Origin: Ceratothoa steindachneri
Lineage: Eukaryota > Arthropoda > Malacostraca > Isopoda > Cymothoidae
Length of the DNA: 64,000 nt
Assembly: GCA_963969495.1 (NCBI GenBank)
Contig: OZ018320.1
Span: 79,713,248-79,777,247 of the forward strand
Direction: 5' to 3'
A model generated the notes under the pieces. The model saw nothing but the letters and a program-made list of their open reading frames with translations. It ran no database searches and was not told the DNA's origin. The position numbers and the translations under genes were made by a program. Below, piece after piece: positions 11,854 to 23,325 of the stretch; the first letter of the stretch is position 1; every line of letters starts with the position of its first letter.

Positions 11854-12584
11854 ATAATAATTAAATGAGGATCGACGAAGCCTATTTAAATTTAATAATA
11901 TTTAATAGGGCCACAAATGACTAGAACTTCGAGTTAATTTATTCCAAATATTTTGAGATAACAAATCTCATCTTGGATGGTTCCCAAAATGAATAAGTGG
12001 TCAATTTGGAGATGTAAAACCTTTTTAAGATTACAGCAAATCCATAATTAAAGATCGGTAAAATTACTATGATACAACATTTAGTTTTATGGCGGTCTAA
12101 TTAGTGCTAATTTGGGGTTTTATTTTATATAGGTAGGGCCTCAAGAATAGTTAAATCAATTTCTGAACTATCTGCGAAAAACTTTAAAATTGTCAGACTC
12201 ACTTAGTTTTTTTTATAGGTTTAAATATGGTTGTTAGATAGGTGAAGAATTACGTTTACTTAAATGAAAACCCGTACAAGACGACACATCTGAGTGTTGC
12301 CAGAAACAAGCATGTGATGATCGCTTAGTTGCACCTATATATGTAGCTGACATCACCACAGATGACCTAGCAGTACAGGTATATACATGAAGAAGTCAAC
12401 TCTTTAAGAAGGTGATCCATGAAGAGGAACAATGAACCTATTATGAATGTATTGAACAATGCAATTTTAGCATTTAACTGGGGGAAATTAACATTTATGA
12501 AATTTTGAAGTTCTGATTTTATCAATATAGTTTTGGAATTAAAATAGGGGAAACTTGCAAATAATTCATCTTTCGGAACATTAT
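10991..12584. other. AT-rich intergenic stretch with short repeated motifs
   Basis: No gene was recognised. GAAGTTCAGA occurs at about 11146, 11215 and 11332, and a palindromic TACCCCC-GTA-GGGGGG lies near 11417-11432. An AT microsatellite of about 45 bases sits at 11805-11850. The pattern hints at a small non-coding mobile element but no boundaries could be set. Confidence 0.35.
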
Positions 12585-13500
12585 ATCGGGTGGCCTCCCA
12601 AATGACGCATTTTAAATAAATAATATCTTAGTAACCTCCTTTCTATTCATAACAATTTTCATATGCAAGATACTTTAAATCTTCATTTTTGGAATGCAAA
12701 AAATGGAAGTTAGATACCTTTTATAATTTTCTTGCACTTCACAAAAATAACAACATGGGTTATAAAAACGAATATCGAGTATAAATATATAAATGATCAG
12801 AAATTTAACTATCCTACAGTAAATGATAGAATGGGAGACTTTTTTGATGAATCCTTAATCTGAGCCTTTGTTTCCACACACACAAACTTTTTTCCACTTT
12901 ATTAATACCAATTTCGTGCCAAGATTCACGTATTTTGCTTTTCAATTCTGGTTCAGTGAATTTTTCTCTCTGACCTCGGTAAACCTTTTCTTTAGGTAAC
13001 TCCCAAATTGAGTAATCCATGGGGTTACAATCGTGACTTTGCGGTGGCCACTCATTTTTCGTTATTAATCTTGGTGTATTGCTAATTAGAAAAGACTGTG
13101 TGGCGTGGCTTGAATGCGTAAGTGTTCCATCTTGTTGCAAACTAAAGTAATTTTTTTGATACAGGCGACGACAATCAAGTAGCAACTTTGTTTTCATGAG
13201 TTCAATGTACTAAGCAAAAATCATTTTTATCATTTCAGTGTCAATAAAATGAACATCTGTTTTGCCATTCCAAGAGACCCCTGCAGATGTCATAACCTTT
13301 AGGGAGAATCTCAAAGCTTCATGATACAATCTGCTTATCGGAATGTCACACTTTTTACCACGCCCGTAGACATTATTTTGGCGGTTTATCGGAATTTCTG
13401 AAGTGAAATCTTTCTCATCCGTGAAGACAATATTTTTAAAATCAGCGAAAGAGAAGTTATCAAGTAACTGTCTGAATCCTTTTTTACTACCCCTCAGAAA
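12585..13500 (-). pseudogene. mariner-like transposase, 5'-truncated
   Basis: From about 13497 the minus strand reads KKGFRQLLDNFSFADFKNIV then FTDEKDFTSEIPINRQNNVY (first catalytic Asp in FTDEK). Next come KVMTSAGVSWNGKTDVHFID, then an in-frame TAG near 13210, LLLDCRRLYQKNYF, LQQDGTLTHSSHATQSFL (second Asp) and WPPQSHDCNPMDYSIWELPK (third Asp in NPMDYSIW). The stop is at 12814. The family is mariner/IS630-like. The DNA-binding N-terminus is missing beyond 13500. The segment GGGTGGCCTCCCAAATGACG at about 12590, after a TA, resembles a mariner-type terminal repeat on the 3' side. One stop in an otherwise long clean frame points to fairly recent decay. Confidence 0.78.
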
Positions 13501-13759
13501 GGGTAGCAGGGGGTAAGGCAGACATGTGCCAACTATTCAGAGTCCCCGATGTATTTTTCTCTTTTTAAATTCCCCGTAGGTAAAATTATACATTTTTAAG
13601 GCGTTCAAGCGTTATATTATAGTTGTAGTTGAATTAATTACATTCTCAAGTTTCTCTTGTAAAGTGGCAACATAAGTAGTTTAAGTAATTTAAGACAGAT
13701 TAACATACATATATTAACTTTATATATCTTAACGATTTAAGTCATAAGTTGTTATTTTT

Positions 13760-14653
13760 AAGTATTTTTGTCGGTGCGTTTTATCATAAGTACGATGTTT
13801 TTCTATTGAAACTTAGGGTTAAACAATACTCCCCAAAATATAGTCTATTTAAACTCTCTGTTAATTCCTCAGCAGCAGTTTGCCTGCCGCTTGGGAAGTT
13901 AGTCCGTCGTAAGATTTTCCGCTTTAGTCTTGTCATGTCAATGTCTAAGTCCAGGTCCAGACTTGGCAGTATTTCATTTTCTACTTGTCTCACATCTCTT
14001 CTTCGCCTGCGATTGTAATAAAGTGTTAATTGGATCTAGGTTAGCTCTGTGGTATGCGGTCCAGTCTTCTTGTGTGGTTAATAATCAAGGAGGCTTTATT
14101 TTGTACCCTCTGCATTTATCTCACCATCTTGTTTCCTGAGTCCTGAATGACTATCGCTGGGTATATAAGCCTAGGTCTAACGTAGCAAAGTTAGAGTTTC
14201 CTTGAGGTACTTCTCCTCAGTTTGCGGAAGCGGAACAGTTTCACCAATTAAACCTTCGCTAAGTTGATCCTGTTTACAACGTGATGCTTATATCCCCGGA
14301 CGGTAAGCTTGAGCCCAGGTACTGTGCTCTCCAGAGAGTAGTGGTTGTTTCGATCGCCAACATAAATGTCGTCGTGTATCGTGCGGTTCAGGGGGATAAT
14401 GAGGAACATTTGGACGTTCGTCTTTATCTTCCATTTACGCTCGTACGAGTCTATGTTTTCGATATCCGCCGCCGTGTCTGCAGCTTGCACTAGGTCGTTG
14501 ATGTAAGTGCTCGGTATAATCTGTGTGATGTCATCTGCGTATTGCAGATACATCGCGTTATCCTTGATTGGTGATGGAAGATCTATCGTGAATATGCTAA
14601 ACATTAGAGGGCTTAGGCAGCTACCTTGTAGCACACCAGCCTCGAGGCTAAAT
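13760..14653 (-). pseudogene. jockey-like LINE reverse transcriptase, C-terminal part
   Basis: The minus strand reads LQGSCLSPLMFSIFTIDLPS (14634-14570, palm B block), YLQYADDITQII (catalytic YADD, about 14550-14515) and YERKWKIKTN (palm D-like block, about 14455). The thumb follows after 14300 in changing frames, and a further readable stretch with ERRRRD-like basic sequence and RLKRKILRRTNFPSGRQTA extends to about 13790. The start of the reverse transcriptase is missing: a Penelope-like element begins immediately at 14655 on the other strand. It may be the 3' part of the LINE whose endonuclease lies at 18640-19830 on the same strand. Confidence 0.68.
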
Positions 14654-14654
14654 T

Positions 14655-15515
14655 ACGGGCAATAAACTCCCTTTTTTGGACAGTGAGGTACAAAACATCA
14701 ATGGAAGCTATATCACAAAAGTATATAGAAAGAATACGGATATGAGAAGATGCCTCAACGTGGATAGTGAATGTCCTGAAAGATACAAAAAAAAGTGTAA
14801 TCGGCTCATACATCCGCCGAGCATACAAATGCTGCTCTACGTGGAAATACCTTTCCATCAAGAGATCTCCCGCATAAAATAAACACTCGTAAACAACGGT
14901 TTCCTGAACAGCATGATTGAAAATCAACTCAAATCATTTTTAAGTATGCAATTCAAAGATACGGATAAAACGGAAGGCAATCGGGAAGCAGTAAATAACA
15001 TCAAAGTGTATTGCAGAAATTAGATGTCTATGGCCTATAAAATAGATGAAAAACATCAGGGAGATTGTCAGCCGTAACATCAAGGTTAAGAATCAAATGG
15101 ACAAAATTCAACTTATTATATACTATAAAACGATAAAAGTCAACAATTTCCTTATGAAAAACAACAGCTGCCAAAACTCCTCGAATCTAAAGTCAACCAA
15201 CATAGTTATTGAGTTTATCTGCCCCAATAAAGACTGGAAGCTTTATAATAACTTAAAATATATTGGCATGGCAACCACCACCCTTTCGAGGAGTTTAACC
15301 ATGCATCTGCAAAGCGGAGTGCTTAAAAATCATATGGAGAACGCTCATAGCATTAACCTAACTAGAGATATTCTAGTTGAAAACACCACAATTAAAGGAA
15401 AAGAGGGAAATAAGTAAGGGTGAACATCTTAGAAGCCATCTTAGTAAACGAAGAGAAGCCGGCCATCAACACTCAGGCCACGAGCTGGAATAGAACATTA
15501 AAATTGTTTTAAAAA
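14655..15515 (+). pseudogene. Penelope-like element, RT C-terminus and GIY-YIG domain
   Basis: The plus strand shows NGSYITKVYRKNTDMRRCLN and SECPERYKKK (14697-14795), EISRIK then TLVNNGFLNSMIENQLKSFL (14860-14940), DKIQLIIYYK (about 15100), and FICPNKDWKLYNNLKYIGMA with TTTLSRSLTMHLQSG (15207-15320). Finally EAILVNEEKPAINTQATSWN and RTLKLF end at a stop near 15511. This is the ordered C-terminal half of a Penelope-like protein: end of the reverse transcriptase, linker with CCHH-type region, and GIY-YIG endonuclease (here the second motif reads YIG). Frames change at least twice. The N-terminal half and palm are missing. Confidence 0.83.
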
Positions 15516-15654
15516 ATTCTACTCAGCGGATTGGCTCGTTTCCTTTGACGTAACGTTCAGGCGAGGATGAATAAATATCCCCTAAAAACCGTTTTAGTTC
15601 ATTATACCACATTCTGCCTCCATCACACTTCATCCTACGGTAAAGGAGGAAAAA

Positions 15655-15795
15655 ATACATAAAGACGCTCCGAAGATGATCAAAAAGATCGAAAGTTTAG
15701 CAATTTAAGTTTGGTTTATACCAAACGCATTTATTTGAAAAAGAGATGAATATAGGACAAGTGATCTCCTATCTACAAGATGGACTAACAAAATT
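15655..15795 (+). other. Penelope-like 3' region with degenerate hammerhead-like fold
   Basis: At 15668-15698 the sequence reads CTCCGAAGAT, GATC, a five-A loop, GATC, GAAAG. This has the same order as the motif at 3941-3984 (core box, T, stem II, GAAA), but stem II is only four pairs and the CTGA box is CCGA. It lies about 155 bases after the ORF stop, the same relative position as in the other copy. A stretch after it runs straight into the long AT tract at 15797. Confidence 0.45.
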
Positions 15796-16069
<274 letters not shown>

Positions 16070-16070
<1 letters not shown>

Positions 16071-16855
16071 CAGACCTTTTGACTTACTCTAGCTGATCTC
16101 TCCTTTCAAACTGTTTTGCTGAAACGGACCCTTGCTCTTGCGATTTAGATTCTAACATCACTTCCTAGTGCCATATATATATTTTCTTTTTGTTTGCCAT
16201 GCTTAAACCTCTTAAGCCGTATAAAGCGTTTAACATTGTTGCTGCTTTACTCTTCCTATCCGTTATATGTTGTTGTTTATAGCCTCTTGATGTTATCTAC
16301 CATCCGAAAACTGTTAGTGCAGCAGATGATCATAGTAATTGTGCAAAATATGACTAAAGAATGAAATTTTAACTAGTGTTAGGACATACCGTGAGGTTCA
16401 TTTTAAGATCGGGAGGTAAGTCAGATTTGACCTCTGAGGGTCGTTAGAGGTCAATGACCTAACAAATTAGAATATTGATGATTTCAGACAGATTTTTTAT
16501 TTACGGACCGATCATCACGAAACTAGCAGAGAACATGTTGTAAAAACGAAAGGAAAACACATTTTGCTCATGGTAATTTTTCGATTTATTTGATAGACTG
16601 GCAGTTTTTGAAAATTATACTCAAACACTTTTAATTTTTAAAAATTTGCTACCCCTCTGGAAATTTTCCTCCTAAGAAAAAATGGAATCACGAAAACATT
16701 TAGCAAAGAAGTATGGATTGTTTTTAAAAGAAACCTAAAAGTTATGTTGACATGTGTTGGTCCCTTTATCTTCTGGAGATCCTTTATACAAAATCACAGG
16801 CTTGAAATGAGGTAAGTGACGTTCGAAAATAAATTTATTAAAATACACATTTAGG
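16070..16855. other. intergenic stretch, nothing recognised
   Basis: No domain-bearing frame or RNA gene was seen between the long AT tract and the decayed gene that follows. Confidence 0.4.
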
Positions 16856-16859
16856 TTAT

Positions 16860-18620
16860 TGTGCTGTCCAGAATAGTTTGCATTAAATCGAAGCGTTCAG
16901 GCAGTGACATTGACTCCTCACTGACATCACTGAGCATGCGTAAGAGTTCTTCAAAGGCACTTCCTAAATCTCTCAGGCAGTCCTCTTCCTGTTGCCAGCG
17001 AAAAAAGACATGGCCTTACGCCCTGCGAGGGCATGGGAGATGGGGAGAATAGCACATTGTCTTGGGTTCATGGAGGCAGCCAGTTGATGAAGAGCTATAT
17101 TTACCGGAAGCTGAATCCAGTACTAAGAGTTATCCATAGTTCGTCAAGATTGATGTTGTTGAATAAATCCACAGCCAGTACCACAATATCAGTATCCACA
17201 CTGCGTATGACCACCTTCCTCATCCCCCTCTGCACAGCATCGGCAACAAGTAGAAGCATGCATGTGTCCACCTCCTCGTGTGAGCATGGGGCGAAGCTAA
17301 TCAAGCTGGACTTGGCAGGGGATCTGAAGACCTCTGTTCCACATGTGGCATACATTTCCTTGCCATCAGCTATTGGAAGGCGAATGGCCTCGCGTGACAG
17401 GAAACCAAAGAGCTTAGTCTTGTTTTCATCAAGACGAAGGAAGTCCTTCCAGTTATTAGGCATGACTGTACAGGGAGCCATTCTTTTCTTAACACCCTTG
17501 CCCCTCTTCTGTACGGTTGTGCCTTTCAGGCTGTCAGGTAGATATACATCTCAGACGAGGTTCAGTCTGTGGACCTTTTCAAGTTGATTGGAGATGTAAG
17601 GTGCAAAGACTATGCTCACATATTCTTGAAAGGTCTTTGCCGCTAACAGATTAAGCATTTAAAAAATAGCTGCTCCTTCAAGGATTGTAGCATCAACCGC
17701 GTCTGATTTCAGGCAGTGTAGTAAGATTGCTTTGACTGCAAGGCGCAGGTTTCCTCCACTTGATAATGCAGGTTGCGATTCCTGATTTTCGTGGCAGAAG
17801 AACTGGTTGAGATCCCCCTCACGTGATTGGCATGCAGTGTACAGCCTCTATACGGCGAGTTGCATCTGCTTATTTGACTGTTGCCGACTAAAGAGTGGCA
17901 AATTGTTCATGGGCAGTTTGCCTGTAACTGACTTCGTGCATAGTTCCAGTCTTTTTTGACAAACTTTGTGTACTGCTCCTCACCAATGTACTCAATCTTC
18001 CTCGCAGTTTCTGCCACTGGGGTTTCCATGTCTATCGTGTCAAGTACCAGTAGATCTTGAGTGTCCTCTAGGAAGCAATTCCACATCTCTCGAAACACCG
18101 CTATAAGTGCTCTGACATCCTTCATAAAGGCTGCTTGCACTCCAGGTTTCTGGTTATGGTGAAGGTGTCAAATATCGTGAGCACTGCCATGTACTCTTAT
18201 CGCCTTTTCTTCAAACTCTACAGTGATCCTGGCTATTTCTTGCCCAGCCACCATCCAGCGTCTGAGTGCCACATGGTTTTCTGTCAGTCCAATAGCTCAA
18301 CGACATCCTTTGACCACAGCATTGTTCTGTTCATGATATTGGCCAATTGCTATGACAGAAAACTTGTTGCTGGTATTGTTTACCACAAACTTCCCCGACT
18401 TGAATTCTGCCAGGAGATCTGGGTGTTCGTCAATGAGGTTCAACATATTACGGATTTGTAGAGATAGCCAACTGGAGTAGTTAGTGTGATCTAAGGCGAA
18501 CATCCAGAGCATGATCTGTGTTAGGGATTACACATAGAGCTCAAAGTTTCTTTCACGAAGTAAGTGGATGTACACCAGCAAGAGAACCTCCAGTGAGAGG
18601 GTCTTAAGACAGTATGCCAA
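16860..18620 (-). pseudogene. decayed member of an uncharacterised multicopy invertebrate gene family
   Basis: The minus strand reads, from the 5' side, LWMFALDHTNYSSWLSLQIR and FVVNNTSNKFSVIAIGQYHE (18512-18350), then EQNNAVVKG. LRRWMVAG follows in another frame, then a 77-codon stretch at 18140-17907. A 126-codon stretch at 17481-17101 has NNWKDFLRLDENKTKLFGFL and SLISFAPCSHEEVDTCMLLL, then VVIRSVDTDIVVLAV. The C-terminal part reaches 16861. The blocks ALDHTNYxxWL, HEQNN, APCSHEEADTR and DTDVVVL are, from memory, shared by a large repeated family of proteins in many invertebrates, with no assigned function. DTD could be an acidic metal-binding site. At least four frame changes or stops make this copy non-functional. 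Confidence 0.6.
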
Positions 18621-18639
18621 ATGTTTTCTCTACATCTCT

Positions 18640-19830
18640 CAGGAGTAGATCGATATAATTTTTATCTGCCCTTGCCTTGGTTATTTTCTTATTAATTATA
18701 CTAAGTGCCATCGTGGTGTCTCTGCTTAGCTTTCCATTTTTTCTCTTCATTTCTTTCGTTCAGTGGGTGGGAAAGAGTACAAAAGCTTTCTAGGATGTTT
18801 CTTCGTCCGCTGATTGTTTTTGTTAATCTTGAGTTTTCTCGTCAATTTCCTCCAAGTTTGCGTCTGCATTTGGAATGAAGTTACTAAGTTTTTCTTTGTA
18901 ACTTTCTCAGTTTGATGTCCTATAGTCTTTCTTCTCAAGTTCTGGTACCTTAATTCACGAACAGTAATGTTTCATCATTGTCACTACATGCAATGGTAAT
19001 AGGCTGCATGTGGATATTAAATTGCATATCAAAGCAACTTAGCGTAACATCTGGTTTCGTAGCTGCATTATCTGTGACATATGTTGGAAATTCAGGGCTT
19101 ATTCTCTTAAAAATGTTCCTTTGCAACATCATTTATAAATTACCTACTTTGTTGTTCTTTGTACGTTAGCCGTTTGCTCTGCACATGGTATTGAGATGCA
19201 CCCGGAGGAGATAGTTTTTTCTAGGCGCATGATAGCTTGAGGCGACTATTATTGGGCATCATTTCTGTTTCAATTTTAAAGGAAAATAATGCCACATCCA
19301 GTTTGTTGAATTCCATGAATTTAAGGCCTCTTCTGATTGCTATGGCCATCCATCATGATACTTACCTGAAGGGTTCGCATAAATGAAGATGTAGTTGAAC
19401 AGTTTCATTGGGCTTCTTTCTGGATTCACTTCGTGTTCAGATATTAATATAATATCTAGATCGGTTTCTCTGAAAATATTTCCGAGTGTTGATATTTTAC
19501 AGATCCACCCTTCCGTGTTTATTTGCAGTAAATTGAGCCTTCTCCTACTTTCTGGCTCCATTGTTTTATTACGTTTAAGTATTTTGGTTTCCTTGCAGTT
19601 CTGTCAGGTGCCTCTCTTGCTGGCTTCTGATGTACTCTTCAATTCGCCACATTTCATTTCTGAAATCATCGATTGGCTGAGAGTGACGCAGGATGGAAAC
19701 GTATTCTATCCTGGAATAAGATTTTTCCACCTCATTTTCATCAACTTGCATTTGCCATCTTTGGGAGTTTTTGCTTCTTTCTTCTTGGTAGTGGGTATGA
19801 CTCATTAATGTAGATTTTCAGATTGATATC
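18640..19830 (-). pseudogene. jockey-like LINE: ORF1 end, AP endonuclease and linker
   Basis: The minus strand frame 19805-19575 has DDFRNEMWRIEEYI and ends just before RRRLNLLQINTEGWICKIST (19547-19490), a usual start of a LINE endonuclease (LNxLQxN, catalytic Asn). DLDIILISEHEV (about 19460) is the Glu block. TYVTDNAATKPDVTLSC (19098-19050) and ITIACSDNDETLLFVN (19005-18955) correspond to the C-terminal endonuclease, with SDH changed to SDN. A basic linker continues to about 18640. The middle is scrambled by frameshifts, and no reverse transcriptase follows: a different gene family begins at 18620. The matching reverse transcriptase may be the piece at 13760-14653. Confidence 0.62.
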
Positions 19831-20140
19831 TGACGCATCCAGACGTTTCTCTTTGCTGTTTTTTGCGTCGTTAGCTTCTTCGATGCTTTCCTTACATTCA
19901 TTAGTGTTGGCTTATGTAGAGGTTCTAACTATTGCATGAATGATTTTGGCCTTAGATAGCAAATGCAATAGTCAATACGTACATAAATTTTGTTGTTTTG
20001 GTTTTGACTGATTGTACCGTAACAATAATCGTTCTGACACCAGCAACGACTCTACACCGACCTGGACTTTTTCCTAAACAGGATTCGCCAGAAAATGGCG
20101 GATTCCCATTTTTTCTTTCGTTTTCATTTTGACAGTCGCC
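19831..20140. other. spacer, nothing recognised
   Basis: No recognisable coding or RNA signal between two LINE pieces. Confidence 0.35.
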
Positions 20141-20144
20141 TAAC

Positions 20145-20930
20145 ATGGGAGGCGCATCTTCGCACCCTAGTTTCTATTGTACCTGCGCGATGGAAATTCT
20201 TTGTTCCGTAACGTTCAGACCCTGGGGTGCTGATATGGCTACTGTCATGCCTTTCTATCGATCCTTTGTTCGTTCAAAGCTTGACTACGGATGCGAGTTT
20301 TATGCATCCGCAGCTAAGCGTGTATTGCGAAAGTTGGACTCGATCCACCACACCAACCTTCGCTTGGCGACCATTACCTTCCGCATGTCCCCCCTTTAAA
20401 GCCTACTTGTCAATGCTGGGGAGATGCCACTCGCTATGCTCCGTGTGCAGTGCATTATGCTCTTATATCGCGCAAGCCCGGCGCCTTCCTCGGTCGCCAA
20501 CAGCTAGCACTGCATCTGCAGCCGATCTCGACGCTGTTTCTAGCTAGGACGTCACGCTATATGGTATCACCTTTAACTATTTGTCGCCAAGCCTCTCCTC
20601 CCAAACCTTCAACAGCTCCGGGAGTATTGCGTTCGTCCTTTTTGCAGTGCACTTCGTGACACGCTGGATCCGTGCCATTGTATACGGGTGGCTCCAAGTC
20701 CCAAGAGGTGGGGGTGGATTACAGGCCATATTTCCTCTGTTTGAAGTCAGAGCCGCTCTGCCAGTCGCTGCGTCTGTCTTCACGCATAAGCTGGTTGCAA
20801 TACACCGCTCAGGACGGGATATAACGCGTCGTGCCCCTGGTTGGACGCACCGCCGTTTGATTGAGCGCTCGCTCTCTCTTTATTGCAAAAACTGCGTTGT
20901 ACCCACAGACGTTTTGTTGTATTAGAAGCT
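20145..20930 (+). pseudogene. jockey-like LINE, reverse transcriptase thumb region
   Basis: The plus frame at 20200-20398 reads PFYRSFVRSKLDYGCEFYAS, then LRKLDSIHHTNLRLATITFR. These are the typical LYRSxVRSKLDYG and LDxxHxxxLRLATGAFRTSP blocks after the catalytic core in jockey-clade reverse transcriptases. Similarity continues in shifting frames to about 20800. The palm with YVDD is missing. It appears to belong to the same family as the copies at 5.6-8.9 kb and 43-46 kb. Confidence 0.7.
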
Positions 20931-20934
20931 AAAG

Positions 20935-21480
20935 AAAAGTTAAAGGGAAATTCTTTGCAGCTTGGTTTTATTTGTAATGGAAATGATCTGACCTTGCAAA
21001 GTAGATCATCCCCCTCCATCCTCCTTACTCATATTTGGCGTAGTGATAATTTTAAGATCGACTCCAAAGATTCAAACACAACTAGTTTACGGAATCAAAA
21101 TTAGTTGTTTTTTTTCATAAACTACAATTTTTCCTTATTTCCCCATGATTGTAGTGAGGGAAACTTGAAATATTTTTTCGAATAAAATTTTAATGAGTGG
21201 TTTATGAGGGAAAGAATTGCTAAATTCGAAAAGATTAGACCCCATAGCTCGCCCCTCCCCAGATAAATTTTCCGTTGCAAAATAGAGGGAAATTTAATTG
21301 ATAAAATAATTTTAAAAAATAAAGAATGTGGTGAAATTCGATGATTCGCATCAGTTGAGGTGAGTGGTTCTTTAATTAAGAACACAGCACGCATATTTTT
21401 AATCATTGAAGTAAGTAACAGAGAGAGTCAAAGAACGGAAAATCACGAGTTTGTTTAACAGGTAAAAAAAAAGTATATAT
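20935..21480. other. AT-rich stretch, nothing recognised
   Basis: No domain-bearing frame or RNA gene was seen. Confidence 0.35.
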
Positions 21481-21484
21481 TATT

Positions 21485-21580
21485 GTATTTCGTTTGTTCT
21501 CTCTTTCTATCACTCTTTCTTTCTTATTCTATGTTTGATCCTTGTTTAGCTTATTGAAAGACGTTATCAATGTATATTGT
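21485..21580 (+). repeat. dispersed repeat shared with the SINE-like element near 37.3 kb
   Basis: A pyrimidine-rich stretch followed by TGATCCTTGTTTAGCTTATT closely parallels 37262-37330, where TGATCCTTGTTTGGTCTTAT follows a similar CT-rich run. The copy here lacks the tRNA-like head seen at 37139-37205. It is probably the 3' part of the same repeat. Confidence 0.45.
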
Positions 21581-21839
21581 CATAGAATAGAGTCGAGCTC
21601 AACCCTTTTGCGTTTCTCAGCCGAGAGAGTTGAGGGCTGCGTGCGGGGGAGACTTATAATAAAGACAGTACAAATTAACCCTAATTTTAGGTTGGCTAAA
21701 TAGTCGACTATCTTGTAGGTTCCGGGACAATAGAAAAACGATAACAAAAATAACTTTACTAATATGCAAATTTATATTCTTTTTACAAAGGTTAAAAGGG
21801 GTTTTGAAACAAGCTATATAACACATTAGACGTGCACGA

Positions 21840-22600
21840 GTCTCAGGGCGGAACGGCCGCCGTATACACAAACGAGCAATACTGACCGAAGGGTCGCTTG
21901 AATGACCTTGATGATGGAGCCGATGATGGAGGCTTACACTGAAAGGGGAAGGGGTAGAGAGAGCACTTGCACAGGAGAGTTGCGCGTTACAGTTACCTCA
22001 AAGATTTGGTCCGAGGTAGTAATCCTTGCCTTTGCGCAAAGTTCAAATAATAGTCTCTTGACAATGACTACGAACGTAATGAACTTAGTCTTGCCTTTGA
22101 ATTTAGAACCCAAATCGAGACTGGGCTCACGCGAATTAAATGAGAAAACCCGGAGCTTGAGGGATTCTGCGAGGAATTGTGCAGAGTCCAACGGGACGCG
22201 AATAGCGGGTACGAACGGGAAAGTGCAAACGGCTGGTACGAGCCGGGCGGGTAGACAGCGGAAACTGACGGCGCGGGTAAGCGGCGGATACTGCGTTTCA
22301 ACTCTAGCGCCGGAGGATTTTTAGTGGAGTTGAATGGGGGTTTTCCCCTTTCGTCTGAAGAGAGAGTTCCAGGGTCTGATGCATCGGCAGGTGAGCTTAG
22401 TCTTGCCATGTTAGCAGGATCGTGGAAAGGTTCCTAAGCCGGCGAGGCGAAACTTTGTCCGACTCCCAGTGGGACCTTTTTGGGCTTTCAAGCTTGTCGC
22501 GACTTTCTGCGATGGCGAGCTTTCAGGCCACCACGGCGTCTTATGACTTGGCACTTCCATTAGCGCAGGCAAAAAGGGTCGACCATGTGTTGTTTCTCTC
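21840..22600. other. GC-rich block upstream of the transporter gene
   Basis: This block is clearly richer in GC than its surroundings and has open frames on both strands (for example 22409-22068 minus, 113 codons, and 21902-22324 plus, 140 codons). None shows a recognisable domain. It lies 0.5-1.3 kb before the first recognised transporter exon, so it might contain the promoter, 5' UTR and start codon of that gene; it could equally be an LTR or other element. Confidence 0.3.
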
Positions 22601-23134
22601 TCTTTCTCTAATCTCTGACATGCATTATTTTTCTTTATTTCCTTTGAGTTATTGAACATCAGATAAAGTCGAATACGTATTTTTCAGTTGTGACATTCAA
22701 GGGTGTAAATATCAGAGGTTGGTACAGTGAATCGTTAACCCGTTAAAAATCTAACCTAAGTTAACGTTAACGCATTAAAGTTATTTTATTATTATGAAAC
22801 AATAATGAAAACTTTATTTGCTCTAAAAGCCACCTCAAAAGTATTGACTAATATAATTATATTTGATGTTTATTTTGTAGTCTTTGTGTGATTATTAATT
22901 ACATGGGTCAATATTTAATAAAAGAGTTTTGTTGACATTATTAGGATTATATTTCAATATATTGTGGCAAGTAACTCACCTGAACTAGGCATTGTCACAA
23001 CTAAAGGTATATCTTCCTGCATTGGTAGATAGCTTGTTGACGTAGAAATGCGATTGGATCCAGATAAGTCATAATTACTAGCTAAATTGTAAAATGGATT
23101 TAATTTTAGGTAATAGTGCACACCTTTGTTTCAG

Positions 23135-23325
23135 AGAAGCCTCTCATAGGCGTACGTTGGATACTAGTCATCTTTTCCTTCTTGCTCTATTTCATACTGA
23201 GCTTTGTGAGAAATAGTTTCCCAGTCGCTCTTGTGGCCATGATCAGCTCAAATGGATCGACGGAAGACCCCAATTTTTCCAGAGATACTTGTCCTTCGCC
23301 TTACAACTACACCCACGAAGAAACG
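23135..23325 (+). CDS. SLC17-like exon: TM1 and glycosylated loop
   Basis: The acceptor is TTTGTTTCAG and the donor GTACGC. It codes EKPLIGVRWILVIFSFLLYF, then ILSFVRNSFPVALVAMISSN. This is TM1 with the family's conserved Arg, followed by a lumenal or extracellular loop with three N-glycosylation sites (NGS, NFS, NYT). It enters in phase 1, so an upstream exon must supply the start codon. It leaves in phase 0. Confidence 0.85.
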
